Of a stretch of 14,694 bases of DNA, positions 1 to 7,063 are shown one piece after another. The translations under genes were made by a program, and so were the position numbers. The notes beneath the pieces were generated by a model. That model made no database searches. It was given only the letters and a program-made list of their open reading frames with translations, and was not told the DNA's origin. Source of the DNA: JAZDMK01 sp043800975 (GTDB taxonomy: Bacteria; Bacteroidota; Bacteroidia; Bacteroidales; JAHJDW01); NCBI GenBank assembly GCA_043800975.1, contig JAZDMK010000108.1, positions 1-14,694 on the forward strand, given 5' to 3'. Every line of letters starts with the position of its first letter. Position 1 is the stretch's first letter.

Positions 1-914
1 TAAATATGAACGGAAGATTGTATGATCCTTTGGTTGGAAGAATGCTAAGTCCAGATCCTGTTATGCAAGCCGCTGGAAGCACGCAAGGATTAAATCGTTA
101 TTCGTACTGTTTTAATAATCCGCTGAAGTATGTTGATCCGAGTGGGTATACTGCTTATGGAAATTACGGGAATCCATATGCAGCGATGAGTCATCAGTTT
201 CAGATGGAGAATTATAATTGGTTTAATAGTATGCAAGCTAACCGGGCTACACTAACATACAACATGAGCTCGATGGGGGCTGGCACCTGGGAAATTAATG
301 AAGGAGGAGAAAGCACTACTTTGGGAGGAAATGAATCTTTACAAGATGGGGATGATCCAACATTATCATCTGTTGTTTCATCGGTTTCGGTTTTCTTCTT
401 AAATAATGCTGTATTAAAATCTGGAACTCTTTATAAAATTGGTAAGTTTTTAGCAACGAAAGGTGCGTTTATGCAATATCTGGCGATAGTATGTGGAGAA
501 GCACATGTAGAAGAAGACTCTCGTGGAATAGGTAGTGTAATAAAAAATCGCTTGAATCATGAAAAAGCATTATTAGTTGAGGGGTTTGTAGATAAAATTG
601 GGGGAGAGAAGGATTTTGATGCAATTGGAGGAGAAATATATAACACTGTACTTTCTAGCTCACTACAGGATCTTTTTAGTATTAAGAATGGATATCATCC
701 TCGAGTTAAAGGAGCTTTAACTGCACTTTCATCAGATTACGATTTTTCAAATGGGGCTTACTTTTGGAATGCTACAAGCGCTAAGTTTAAAAAGAACCCG
801 GGATTCAACTGGAGAAAATATGAAGAGGGAGTATATTCAATTACCACATCTTTAGGAGGGGCTGGAGGAACTACGTTTTTTAAATATACAAATCCAAAAC
901 GAGTTTGGCCATGA
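1..914 (+). CDS. Rhs/YD-repeat polymorphic toxin, C-terminal part (gene enters from left edge)
   Basis: This is the 3' end of an Rhs-family gene. Numbering from the first in-window ATG (6), residues 2-47 carry the Rhs core signature: NGRLYDP, GRMLSPDP, NRYSYCFNNPL and YVDPSG. The ATG at 6 is internal. The codon before it is AAT, and the two bases before that fit the usual I/L-N-M-N-G-R run, so the frame is open to base 1. After the core comes a low-complexity linker (about 50-120), a short hydrophobic stretch (about 121-135) and a tip domain (about 155-302). The tip contains IVCGEAH, then GIGSVIKNRLNH, then a late SNGAYFWNA block. That order resembles SleB/Hydrolase_2 cell-wall hydrolases, where the Glu of the GEA block (about 165) would be catalytic. 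The Rhs assignment is secure; the hydrolase activity is inference. The stop overlaps the next start as ATGA. In known Rhs systems the tip is the toxin and the next gene gives immunity. Confidence 0.9.
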   Translation, partial: NMNGRLYDPLVGRMLSPDPVMQAAGSTQGLNRYSYCFNNPLKYVDPSGYTAYGNYGNPYAAMSHQFQMENYNWFNSMQANRATLTYNMSSMGAGTWEINEGGESTTLGGNESLQDGDDPTLSSVVSSVSVFFLNNAVLKSGTLYKIGKFLATKGAFMQYLAIVCGEAHVEEDSRGIGSVIKNRLNHEKALLVEGFVDKIGGEKDFDAIGGEIYNTVLSSSLQDLFSIKNGYHPRVKGALTALSSDYDFSNGAYFWNATSAKFKKNPGFNWRKYEEGVYSITTSLGGAGGTTFFKYTNPKRVWP

Positions 915-1669
915 GAAAAATTGTTCTAATTGTTTTTCTTTCTTTTTTGCTTTTTAATAAAGCAAATCCAAACAATATTGAGTGTAAAAACAAATTTGAA
1001 TTAACAACTATAGATAACAAAAAAATAGTTATTTATTTGAATTTAAATGTAGCTTCAGAGATGATCGAAATTTGGATTAACCCTAAAAATAAAATTATTA
1101 TTAGTGGATATGCAGGTCTTACTGAAGAAATAGAAACCATAAATAAAAAATTTCTAAAATTATCATTTAAGGAGAAGTTTGGAAGTGGTGAAAAAGCTGC
1201 ACGTACAATATGGATATGTGTTAACAACAATAAATTGTTTAAAGCTTTTGATGTTTATTCTTATAGGAAATCTATTTTAAATGCTGTTTATGATAGAGAA
1301 GCTGATTCGCTTAAACTTTTTGATGAATTATATGAATATAAACTTTCTTTTAAAAATATTGTAGAATGCAAAGGAAGAATCTATGCATACTTTGATGAAG
1401 AAGTTCATAGCAAATCAATAAATAAAAATGAAAATAATTATACATTAAGGGATTCCATTATTTTATTCTTTAATGATGCAAACAACGTTTTTTATAGCAA
1501 TTCTACAATTATTGATGGCTCCTTTATAATTGTAGATAATAATTTAACTACTCCTATGACATTTGTTAAAGAGAAGATCCTTGTGATTGAGTTGAAAAAT
1601 GAATGTTATTATTTCATTAAAAAGAAATGGTACGTTAAAGGGAAAGAAAATTATTTAATTGTATGCTAA
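911..1669 (+). CDS. AT-rich exported protein of unknown family; candidate immunity protein for the Rhs toxin
   Basis: The start is ATG 911, which overlaps the Rhs stop codon (ATGA, 911-914); an in-frame TTG at 905 is less likely because the ATG gives a clean signal peptide. The product has 252 residues. It begins MRKIVLIVFLSFLLFNKANP, a short basic N-terminus and a hydrophobic core, so it is probably exported to the periplasm or anchored by this segment. No lipobox is evident. The rest is rich in Lys, Asn, Ile and aromatic residues, and I recognise no family. Composition is strikingly AT-rich: bases 1021-1080 contain 13 G/C of 60, against 35 of 60 in guaB at 2761-2820. Position, translational coupling and composition are what is expected of an Rhs immunity gene. 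A periplasmic location would suit protection against a cell-wall-degrading toxin. Function is inferred from context only. Confidence 0.8.
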   Translation: MRKIVLIVFLSFLLFNKANPNNIECKNKFELTTIDNKKIVIYLNLNVASEMIEIWINPKNKIIISGYAGLTEEIETINKKFLKLSFKEKFGSGEKAARTIWICVNNNKLFKAFDVYSYRKSILNAVYDREADSLKLFDELYEYKLSFKNIVECKGRIYAYFDEEVHSKSINKNENNYTLRDSIILFFNDANNVFYSNSTIIDGSFIIVDNNLTTPMTFVKEKILVIELKNECYYFIKKKWYVKGKENYLIVC

Positions 1670-1733
1670 ATATGCCCTACTCCATTTCAGATAAATTTTT
1701 AAGAAAAGACCATGAATTAAAAAAATCAGATTT

Positions 1734-2231
1734 ATGAAACACCCCCTCCTAATACTTGCATCCTTGCTACTAAGCAGCTTGCTCCCTGCCCAAAACATCG
1801 CCCCGCTCAATCAGCAAAAATATGTGGAGTACACCTACAATGCAGCAGGAAACAGAGAAACACGGCAGATTATTTACCTTGCCCTGAAGACCATCGACAC
1901 CACCCAAACCAGCGGTTCCGCCGCGGCGGAGGAAGGCACAACGGCCACTAATCCGGAGCAAACAACTCCTTATACAGAAACTTTGGGCGCCACCACCATC
2001 AGCGTATTCCCCAACCCCACGCAGGGCCAGCTCAACATTCAGGTATCAAACCTGCCCGAAGGCAGCAGCGGCAGCCTTTTATTAGTAGACCAAACCGGCA
2101 GAACTATCCTTACACAAAACCAAATAAAACCCAGCCAGAAGATGGATTTGTCGGGGCTTGGAAAAGGGATTTATTTTTTGCAGGTGGTGATGGGGAATGA
2201 GAAGAAGGAGTGGAAAATCGTAAGAGAATAA
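1734..2231 (+). CDS. Short secreted protein with a YD-repeat fragment and a T9SS type A sorting domain
   Basis: A 165-residue protein. Residues 1-20 form a signal peptide (MKHPLLILASLLLSSLLPAQ). Residues 30-45 (KYVEYTYNAAGNRETR) match one YD/Rhs repeat unit. A Thr/Glu-rich linker spans about 52-88. The last 78 residues form a type A T9SS C-terminal sorting domain: ISVFPNPTQGQLNIQ near 89-103, a DLSGLGKGIYFLQV block near 138-151, and a basic end. The protein would cross the inner membrane by Sec and be sorted across the outer membrane by T9SS. With only one YD unit it is far too short to be an Rhs shell. It may be an accessory partner of Rhs genes or the fused ends of a deleted Rhs gene. Codon use is clearly more GC-rich than the gene before it, so the two have different histories. 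The stop codon is part of the first TAAAGTT repeat copy downstream. Confidence 0.85.
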   Translation: MKHPLLILASLLLSSLLPAQNIAPLNQQKYVEYTYNAAGNRETRQIIYLALKTIDTTQTSGSAAAEEGTTATNPEQTTPYTETLGATTISVFPNPTQGQLNIQVSNLPEGSSGSLLLVDQTGRTILTQNQIKPSQKMDLSGLGKGIYFLQVVMGNEKKEWKIVRE

Positions 2232-2269
2232 AGTTTGTAAAGTTCATAAAGTTGTAAAGTTATAAAGTT
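2229..2269 (+). repeat. Five copies of TAAAGTT
   Basis: TAAAGTT occurs at 2229-2235, 2238-2244, 2247-2253, 2255-2261 and 2263-2269, spaced 9, 9, 8 and 8 bases apart. The first copy contains the stop codon of the T9SS-domain gene. A degraded sixth unit (TAAAGTG) follows. It looks like simple-sequence expansion; no function can be assigned. Confidence 0.8.
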
Positions 2270-2289
2270 TAAAGTGGAATTATTGAGAT

Positions 2290-2376
2290 ATGAAAATTGA
2301 GCGCTTTGAGGATATTATTGCATGGCAGAAGGCAAAAGTTGCAGTTGCAGTGGTAGTAGCAGTGATATGTTTTTAA
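2290..2376 (+). pseudogene. Truncated remnant of a four-helix-bundle (S23/IVP-type) protein gene
   Basis: An ATG opens 28 codons. The first 16 encode MKIERFEDIIAWQKAK, which is the typical N-terminus of the four-helix-bundle family related to the 23S rRNA intervening-sequence protein (about 120 residues when intact). From codon 17 the frame becomes a Val/Ala run produced by GCAGT-like simple sequence and stops at 2374-2376. The rest of the family is missing from the spacer. This is best read as a deletion or replacement remnant and not a functional small protein. Confidence 0.7.
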
Positions 2377-2415
2377 CCGCAAAGGTCCGCTAAGCATAGC
2401 AAAGGGCGCAGAGAC
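2376..2415. repeat. GCAAAGG / GGCGCAGAG interspersed repeat fragment
   Basis: The segment carries CCGCAAAGG, CCGCTAAGC, GCAAAGGGCGCAGAGAC in sequence. This is one copy of a degenerate cgcaaagg-type repeat that I recall from intergenic regions of Bacteroidota, often near four-helix-bundle genes. Only one partial copy is in the window, so its repetitive nature rests on recall. Confidence 0.45.
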
Positions 2416-2511
2416 GGGGATTCTTTGCACGCTATACGCAGGCTAAACGTGCGCGAACGTGGGTTTTCATAGCATTCTTGGTATTGTTGATCAGGGGGTT
2501 TGGACAAGGCC

Positions 2512-2546
2512 AACTCATAACTCATAATTCATAACTTATAACTCAT
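2512..2546. repeat. Five contiguous AACTCAT heptamers
   Basis: Five head-to-tail 7-bp units with no spacer: AACTCAT, AACTCAT, AATTCAT, AACTTAT, AACTCAT. The array ends about 18 bp upstream of the guaB -7 element. Arrays of this unit are familiar in Bacteroidota intergenic DNA. Copy number could change by slippage, but an effect on guaB is not shown. Confidence 0.85.
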
Positions 2547-2564
2547 ATCTAATCATCTTTTTCT

Positions 2565-2572
2565 TACCTTTG
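2565..2572 (+). promoter_or_regulatory. Bacteroidota -7 element for guaB
   Basis: TACCTTTG matches the Bacteroidota -7 consensus TAnnTTTG exactly and lies 24 bases before the guaB ATG at 2597. No convincing -33 TTTG is seen. It overlaps a TTG (2570) that would otherwise extend the guaB frame, which argues for the ATG start. Confidence 0.65.
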
Positions 2573-2596
2573 CGCCCAATTATCAAACGGGAACGT

Positions 2597-4069
2597 ATGA
2601 TTGAACAAAACGTAAACAAGGTGATCGGTGAAGGACTTACATACGACGATGTGCTCCTGGTACCGGCCTATTCCGAAGTGCTGCCGCGCGAAGTGAGCAC
2701 TTCTACCTTCTTTTCAAGGAATATTAAGCTGAACATCCCGATTGTTTCGGCGGCGATGGATACGGTTACCGAATCGGCCATGGCTATTGCGATTGCGCAG
2801 CTGGGCGGCATTGGTGTGCTGCATAAAAACATGTCGATCGAAGATCAGGCAGCCATGGTGCGCAAAGTGAAGCGCGCCGAAAGTGGTATGATCATCGATC
2901 CCATCACCCTGCGAGAAAATGCCCTGATCAGCGATGCGCTGAACCAGATGAAGGAAAATAAGATAGGGGGCATCCCCGTTGTAGATGAGAACTTCCGACT
3001 GGTAGGTATTGTCACCAACCGCGACCTGCGTTTTGAAAAAGACATTAACCGTCCGGTACGCGAGGTGATGACCAAGGAAAACCTGATCACCGTTTCGGAA
3101 CTGACCGACTTTACCAAGGCCGAAGATATTCTTCAGCAATATAAAATCGAAAAACTTCCGGTAGTTGATAAAAACTACAAGCTGATCGGCCTGATTACGT
3201 ATAAAGATATTATAAAAGTTAAGGATCGTCCGCATGCCTGCAAGGATACTTTTGGTAGGTTGCGCGTGGCTGCTGCTGTTGGCATTGCTGCTGATACACC
3301 CGAACGTGTGGCTGCCCTGAAGCATGCCGGCGTGGATGCCATTGTTGTAGATACTGCCCACGGACACTCGCGGGGTGTGATCGAAATGGTTAAGAAATTA
3401 AGAAAAGCATATACCGATATCGATATCGTTGCCGGAAACATTGGCACACCTGAAGCGGCGCTCGATCTGGCCAAAGCCGAAGTAGACGGAATTAAAGTAG
3501 GCATAGGACCCGGTTCTATTTGCACCACCCGTATTATTGCTGGTGTGGGTGTTCCGCAATTATCTGCTGTGATGAGCGTTGCTGCTGTGATGAGAGATAT
3601 GAAAATCCCCGTGATTGCCGACGGTGGTATCCGTTTTACCGGAGATATTGTGAAAGCCATTGCCGGAGGAGCATCTACCATCATGGCCGGATCGCTCTTT
3701 GCCGGAGTAGATGAATCGCCGGGTGAAACCATTATTTTTGAAGGAAGAAAATACAAAGTATACCGCGGAATGGGCTCGATTGAAGCCATGCAGCTGGGTT
3801 CGAAAGATCGTTATTTCCAGGATGCTGAAGATGATATCAAGAAACTGGTGCCTGAAGGCATTGTGGGACGTGTTCCTTACAAAGGTTCTTTGTCGGAAGT
3901 GGTGTATCAGATGGTGGGCGGATTGCGTGCCGGAATGGGTTATTGCGGTGCAGCTACCATTGATGACATGCACAAAGCGCGCTTTATCCGTATCACATCG
4001 GCCGGCGTTGCCGAGAGTCATCCGCACGATGTTACCATTATCCGCGATGCACCCAATTACTCGCGTTAG
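2597..4069 (+). CDS. guaB: Inosine-5'-monophosphate dehydrogenase
   Basis: Converts IMP to XMP with NAD+, the first committed step of GMP synthesis, in the cytoplasm. The 490-residue length is normal for a bacterial enzyme. The N-terminus has GLTYDDVLLVPAYSEV (13-28) and IPIVSAAMDTVTE (48-59). Two CBS domains lie at about 95-210 (IGGIPVVD near 123-130, KLPVVDKNYKLIGLIT near 186-201), so the allosteric Bateman module is present. The barrel resumes with DTAHGHSRGV and the catalytic loop GIGPGSICTTRI with the nucleophile Cys309. The flap Arg-Tyr region is visible as EGIVGRVPYKG. The start at ATG 2597 was chosen because the longer frame begins at a TTG inside the promoter. The gene is moderately GC-rich with a strong coding signature. 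It precedes the PPIase cluster, which appears to have its own promoter. Confidence 0.97.
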   Translation: MIEQNVNKVIGEGLTYDDVLLVPAYSEVLPREVSTSTFFSRNIKLNIPIVSAAMDTVTESAMAIAIAQLGGIGVLHKNMSIEDQAAMVRKVKRAESGMIIDPITLRENALISDALNQMKENKIGGIPVVDENFRLVGIVTNRDLRFEKDINRPVREVMTKENLITVSELTDFTKAEDILQQYKIEKLPVVDKNYKLIGLITYKDIIKVKDRPHACKDTFGRLRVAAAVGIAADTPERVAALKHAGVDAIVVDTAHGHSRGVIEMVKKLRKAYTDIDIVAGNIGTPEAALDLAKAEVDGIKVGIGPGSICTTRIIAGVGVPQLSAVMSVAAVMRDMKIPVIADGGIRFTGDIVKAIAGGASTIMAGSLFAGVDESPGETIIFEGRKYKVYRGMGSIEAMQLGSKDRYFQDAEDDIKKLVPEGIVGRVPYKGSLSEVVYQMVGGLRAGMGYCGAATIDDMHKARFIRITSAGVAESHPHDVTIIRDAPNYSR

Positions 4070-4113
4070 TTGTTAAATATTGTTAAGCCAAAGAAAGCCT
4101 GATCGAAATTAAA

Positions 4114-4121
4114 TAAATTTG
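4114..4121 (+). promoter_or_regulatory. Bacteroidota -7 element for the PPIase operon
   Basis: TAAATTTG is an exact TAnnTTTG match in the 80-bp guaB-PPIase spacer, 28 bases before the ATG at 4150. No clear -33 element is seen, and no terminator hairpin separates it from guaB, so read-through from guaB is also possible. Confidence 0.6.
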
Positions 4122-4149
4122 CAACCATAAAAATAAATCGTCACTATCC

Positions 4150-6147
4150 ATGAAAAACAAATTAATTAAGCAAGTCGTTATTGCAGCTGTGTTCATCTTT
4201 TCCGGAAATTTATTTGCTCAGTCCGGAGATCCTGTTCTTTTAACAATCGCCGGAGAGCCTGTTACCAAATCAGAATTTCTTTCTGTTTACAAAAAGAATA
4301 ATCTGAAAAACGGTACGGTTGATCAGAAATCGCTGGAAGAATATCTGGATCTGTTTACCAATTTCAAACTGAAAGTAACCGAAGCGAAGAAGCTGGGTTA
4401 TGACACACTGGTATCGTTCCGTGATGAACTGGCCGGCTATCGCAAACAGCTTACGCAGCCTTACTTTTTTGATAAAGATGTAAACGATAAACTGCTGAAA
4501 GAAGCCTATGACAGGAATACTGAAGTGGTTCGTGCAAGCCATATTTTAATCAAATGCGATCCCGATGCATCACCGCAGGATACGCTGGCAGCTTATAATA
4601 AATTAATTTCGATTCGCGACAGAATTCACAAAGGAGAAGATTTTGGCAAACTGGCGAAGGAATTTTCTGATGACCCTTCATCCAAAGATCAGCCTGCCAT
4701 GAAGGACAGACCCGCGCGTAAAGGAAATGGCGGAGATCTGGGATATTTTACTTCACTGCAGATGGTATATCCGTTCGAAACGGCTGCCTTCAATACCAAA
4801 GTGGGTTCCATTTCAATGCCGGTAAGAACACGCTATGGCTATCATATTGTGAAAGTGGCCGACCGCAAAGCCAACGTAGGGATGATTCAGGTTGCGCATA
4901 TTCTGGTTCGCACACCTCCGGGGCAGTCAGCTGCTGATTCGTTGAAGACAAAAGAAAAAGTAGATGATCTATATAAACAAATTCAGAATGGTGCTGATTT
5001 CAGTGAGCTTGCCAACAAATATTCGGATGATAAAGGTACTGTAGGAAAAGGTGGCGTTCTGCCTTATTTCTCAACCGGAAGAATGGTTCCTGAATTTGAA
5101 TCGGCTGCATTCGCTTTGAAAAACAACGGCGATGTTTCGGCACCCATAAAAACAGATTATGGCTGGCATATTATCAAAAGAGTTGAACTGAAAAAGCTTC
5201 AGTCGTTCGATGAAATGAAAGCCGATCTTAAAGTGAAAGTGGCGAAAGACGGACGTTCGGAACTTCCGAAAAAGGCTGTCATTGCTAAGCTGAAGAAGGA
5301 AGATAAATTCAAGGATAAAAAGGTGAAGAAAAAAGTTCAGGCTTTTTATGCAGTAGTGGATACATCATTTTTTAAAAATCAGTGGAAGGTTGAAAGTGCT
5401 GCCAAGCTGAATGAGAAGATGTTTACCATCGGAAAAGAAATTTATACACAACAGGATTTCGCAAAATTTCTGGCAGCCAATCAGCTGAACAAAGCAAAAG
5501 CAGGCTCTGTAGAAACCACCGTAAACCAGTTGTATGACCGCTATGTAGAAGAATCTATTCTGAAGTATGAAGATGTACGTATGGATGTGAAGTACCCCGA
5601 GTTCAAAGCACTCATGAAAGAATACCATGAAGGAATTTTGCTTTTCGAAATCACCGATGACAAAGTATGGTCGAAGGCTGTAAAGGATACTATCGGACTT
5701 CTTGATTTTTACAGTCAGAATAAAAACAATTATAAATGGAACGACAGGGTAGATGCAACCATTTATCAGTGTGCTACACCTGAAATTGCAGAAAAAGTAA
5801 AAACCATGCTGGGTCAGGGTTCACGCGATGCAGAGATTCTGGAAAAAGTAAATAAAGATTCACAACTCAATCTGAAAATCGACAACGGTCGTTATTCAAA
5901 AGGCGATAACAAATATGTGGATATGGTGACCTGGAAAGAAGGAATTGCCGATGCAGTGAAAGAAAACACTTCATTTGTGATGGTTAATATTCATAAAGTA
6001 TTAGCACCGGAAGCCAAATCATTCAATGATTCAAAAGGACTTGTAACAGCCGATTACCAGAACTTTCTTGAAAAGAGATGGGTTGACGAACTTCGCAAAA
6101 AATATCCGGTTGTAGTGAATAAGGATGTGTTGCAATCGATAAAATAA
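4150..6147 (+). CDS. Periplasmic peptidylprolyl isomerase with two parvulin (PpiC) domains
   Basis: A 665-residue exported folding factor. A Sec signal peptide ends near residue 24 (FIFSGNLFAQ). A helical SurA-N-like segment follows (about 28-125). Parvulin domain 1 spans about 128-236, beginning RASHILIK and ending YGYHIVKV, with an inserted Lys/Pro-rich loop at about 177-194. Parvulin domain 2 spans about 248-344, beginning VAHILVR and ending YGWHIIKR. The C-terminal 300 residues are charged and mostly helical with no recognised motif. The family isomerises Xaa-Pro bonds or chaperones outer-membrane proteins in the periplasm. Two further SurA-type genes follow directly, so a shared role in outer-membrane protein biogenesis is likely. 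The start follows from the signal peptide and the promoter spacing. Domain calls are firm; client proteins are not known. Confidence 0.92.
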   Translation: MKNKLIKQVVIAAVFIFSGNLFAQSGDPVLLTIAGEPVTKSEFLSVYKKNNLKNGTVDQKSLEEYLDLFTNFKLKVTEAKKLGYDTLVSFRDELAGYRKQLTQPYFFDKDVNDKLLKEAYDRNTEVVRASHILIKCDPDASPQDTLAAYNKLISIRDRIHKGEDFGKLAKEFSDDPSSKDQPAMKDRPARKGNGGDLGYFTSLQMVYPFETAAFNTKVGSISMPVRTRYGYHIVKVADRKANVGMIQVAHILVRTPPGQSAADSLKTKEKVDDLYKQIQNGADFSELANKYSDDKGTVGKGGVLPYFSTGRMVPEFESAAFALKNNGDVSAPIKTDYGWHIIKRVELKKLQSFDEMKADLKVKVAKDGRSELPKKAVIAKLKKEDKFKDKKVKKKVQAFYAVVDTSFFKNQWKVESAAKLNEKMFTIGKEIYTQQDFAKFLAANQLNKAKAGSVETTVNQLYDRYVEESILKYEDVRMDVKYPEFKALMKEYHEGILLFEITDDKVWSKAVKDTIGLLDFYSQNKNNYKWNDRVDATIYQCATPEIAEKVKTMLGQGSRDAEILEKVNKDSQLNLKIDNGRYSKGDNKYVDMVTWKEGIADAVKENTSFVMVNIHKVLAPEAKSFNDSKGLVTADYQNFLEKRWVDELRKKYPVVVNKDVLQSIK

Positions 6148-6158
6148 AATGATCAGAG

Positions 6159-6189
6159 CATCCGCAGCAAACCTGCGGATGTTTTGTTT
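6159..6189 (+). terminator. Hairpin terminator or attenuator between PPIase genes
   Basis: A perfect 9-bp GC-rich stem (CATCCGCAG at 6159-6167, CTGCGGATG at 6173-6181) with a 5-base loop is followed by TTTTGTTT (6182-6189). It starts 11 bases after the PPIase stop codon. The next gene must begin within about 15 bases of it, so it may limit rather than fully stop transcription into the downstream SurA-type genes. Confidence 0.8.
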
Positions 6190-6201
6190 CTGAAAGGAAA
6201 A

Positions 6202-7059
6202 TTGAATAAAAATATTCTATACAAAGCGCTGTTATTTGCAGTAATTATTTCACTGACATCCTGCGGAGGCGGAACTAAAAAGCCGGATGATGCGGTGGCC
6301 CGTGTGAATGATCAATATCTGACCAGTTCGGATTTAAAGGGAATTGTTCCGAAAGGAACTTCCAAGAAAGACAGTGCAGCCATCATTCAGAATTATATTC
6401 AAAGCTGGATACATCAGCAACTTGTTTTGCAGCAGGCGGATGAAAACCTGAGCAGTGAACAGAAGAATTTTGAAAAGCAGATTGAGGATTACAGAAATTC
6501 ACTGATTACCTATTCCTATGAAAAGGAGCTGATCCGTCAGAAGCTGGATACAGTCGTTACCGATGCTCAGGTAAATGATTATTATCAAAAACATCCCAAT
6601 GATTTTACGCTGAAAGAAAATATTGTGAAGGTACTTTACGTTAAGTTACCTATAAAGTCAGCCACGATTCCCCGCATGAAGCAATTAATACAATCGGAAA
6701 AACCGAACGATCGCAAAACCATGGAGGATCTGTGCAAGCAATACGCAACCAATTATTATCTGGATGATAATTCGTGGTTGTACTTTAATGATTTGCTGAA
6801 AGAAATTCCGCTGAAAGCGTATGATCAGGAAAGATTTCTGGCCAGCAATAAGCTCGTTGAATTAAATGATACTGCCAGTTCATACATTTTGTTTTTCAAG
6901 GATTTTAAGGTGAAGGAAAACTCTTCGCCGGTAAATTTTGAAGCATCAAATATCAGAAACATCATTTTGAACCAGCGAAAGCTGAAACTGATAACGCAGA
7001 TGGAGAAAGATGTGTATGAGAAAGCAGTCAAAGAAAAAAGTTTTGAAATTTTCAAATAA
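6202..7059 (+). CDS. SurA-like lipoprotein lacking a recognisable parvulin motif
   Basis: About 285 residues. No ATG or GTG is available at the 5' end. The frame after the previous stop (6145-6147) offers only TTG 6184, CTG 6190 or TTG 6202. I chose TTG 6202 because it gives a textbook lipoprotein signal peptide (basic NKN, hydrophobic LLFAVIISL, lipobox LTSC with Cys21) and has AAAGGA just upstream. Mature residues include a helical SurA-N-like region with VARVNDQYLTSSDLKGIV near the start and SWIHQQLVLQQADENL further on. They continue with VTDAQVNDYYQKHPNDFTL, typical of the linker before a parvulin domain. The following region lacks the HIL and GYHI hallmarks, so it is probably a non-catalytic chaperone. 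It lies between two PPIase genes and ends 4 bases before the SurA start. A role in outer-membrane protein folding is inferred. Confidence 0.8.
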   Translation: MNKNILYKALLFAVIISLTSCGGGTKKPDDAVARVNDQYLTSSDLKGIVPKGTSKKDSAAIIQNYIQSWIHQQLVLQQADENLSSEQKNFEKQIEDYRNSLITYSYEKELIRQKLDTVVTDAQVNDYYQKHPNDFTLKENIVKVLYVKLPIKSATIPRMKQLIQSEKPNDRKTMEDLCKQYATNYYLDDNSWLYFNDLLKEIPLKAYDQERFLASNKLVELNDTASSYILFFKDFKVKENSSPVNFEASNIRNIILNQRKLKLITQMEKDVYEKAVKEKSFEIFK

Positions 7060-7063
7060 CAAT

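Larger units (their letters stand above)
2232..2596. other. 365-bp intergenic region made of repeats and gene debris
   Basis: No intact gene is present between the T9SS-domain gene and guaB. In order the region holds the TAAAGTT array (2229-2269), a truncated four-helix-bundle gene (2290-2376), a GCAAAGG/GGCGCAGAG interspersed repeat (about 2376-2415), a stretch at 2421-2511 in which I see only a short direct repeat AACGTGcgcgAACGTG (2445-2460), the AACTCAT heptamer array (2512-2546), and the guaB promoter (2565-2572). No terminator hairpin was found for the upstream gene. Confidence 0.8.

Noticed and set aside
1672..1737. A 21-codon frame between the immunity candidate and the T9SS-domain gene, overlapping the latter as ATGA
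   Set aside because: It is short, has no signal or motif and lies in AT-rich spacer; a leader peptide cannot be excluded but nothing supports it.
2229..2546. Heptamer arrays as a CRISPR or phage attachment site
   Set aside because: Units are 7 bp with little or no spacer, and no cas, integrase or tRNA gene is nearby.
2714..3789. Long minus-strand frames opposite guaB
   Set aside because: They are antisense shadows of a clearly conserved gene, with no domain, start signal or promoter of their own.
3520..4076. Plus-strand frames overlapping the guaB 3' half, including one past its stop
   Set aside because: They sit in a shifted frame of guaB and their translations show no recognisable pattern.
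6145..6201. Read-through or frameshift fusion of the first PPIase with the lipoprotein
   Set aside because: The frame is shared, but a complete lipoprotein signal peptide with lipobox follows and a terminator hairpin separates the two.
7010..7063. Upstream ATG for surA at 7010
   Set aside because: It lies within the preceding gene and would put 18 charged residues before a clean signal peptide starting at 7064.
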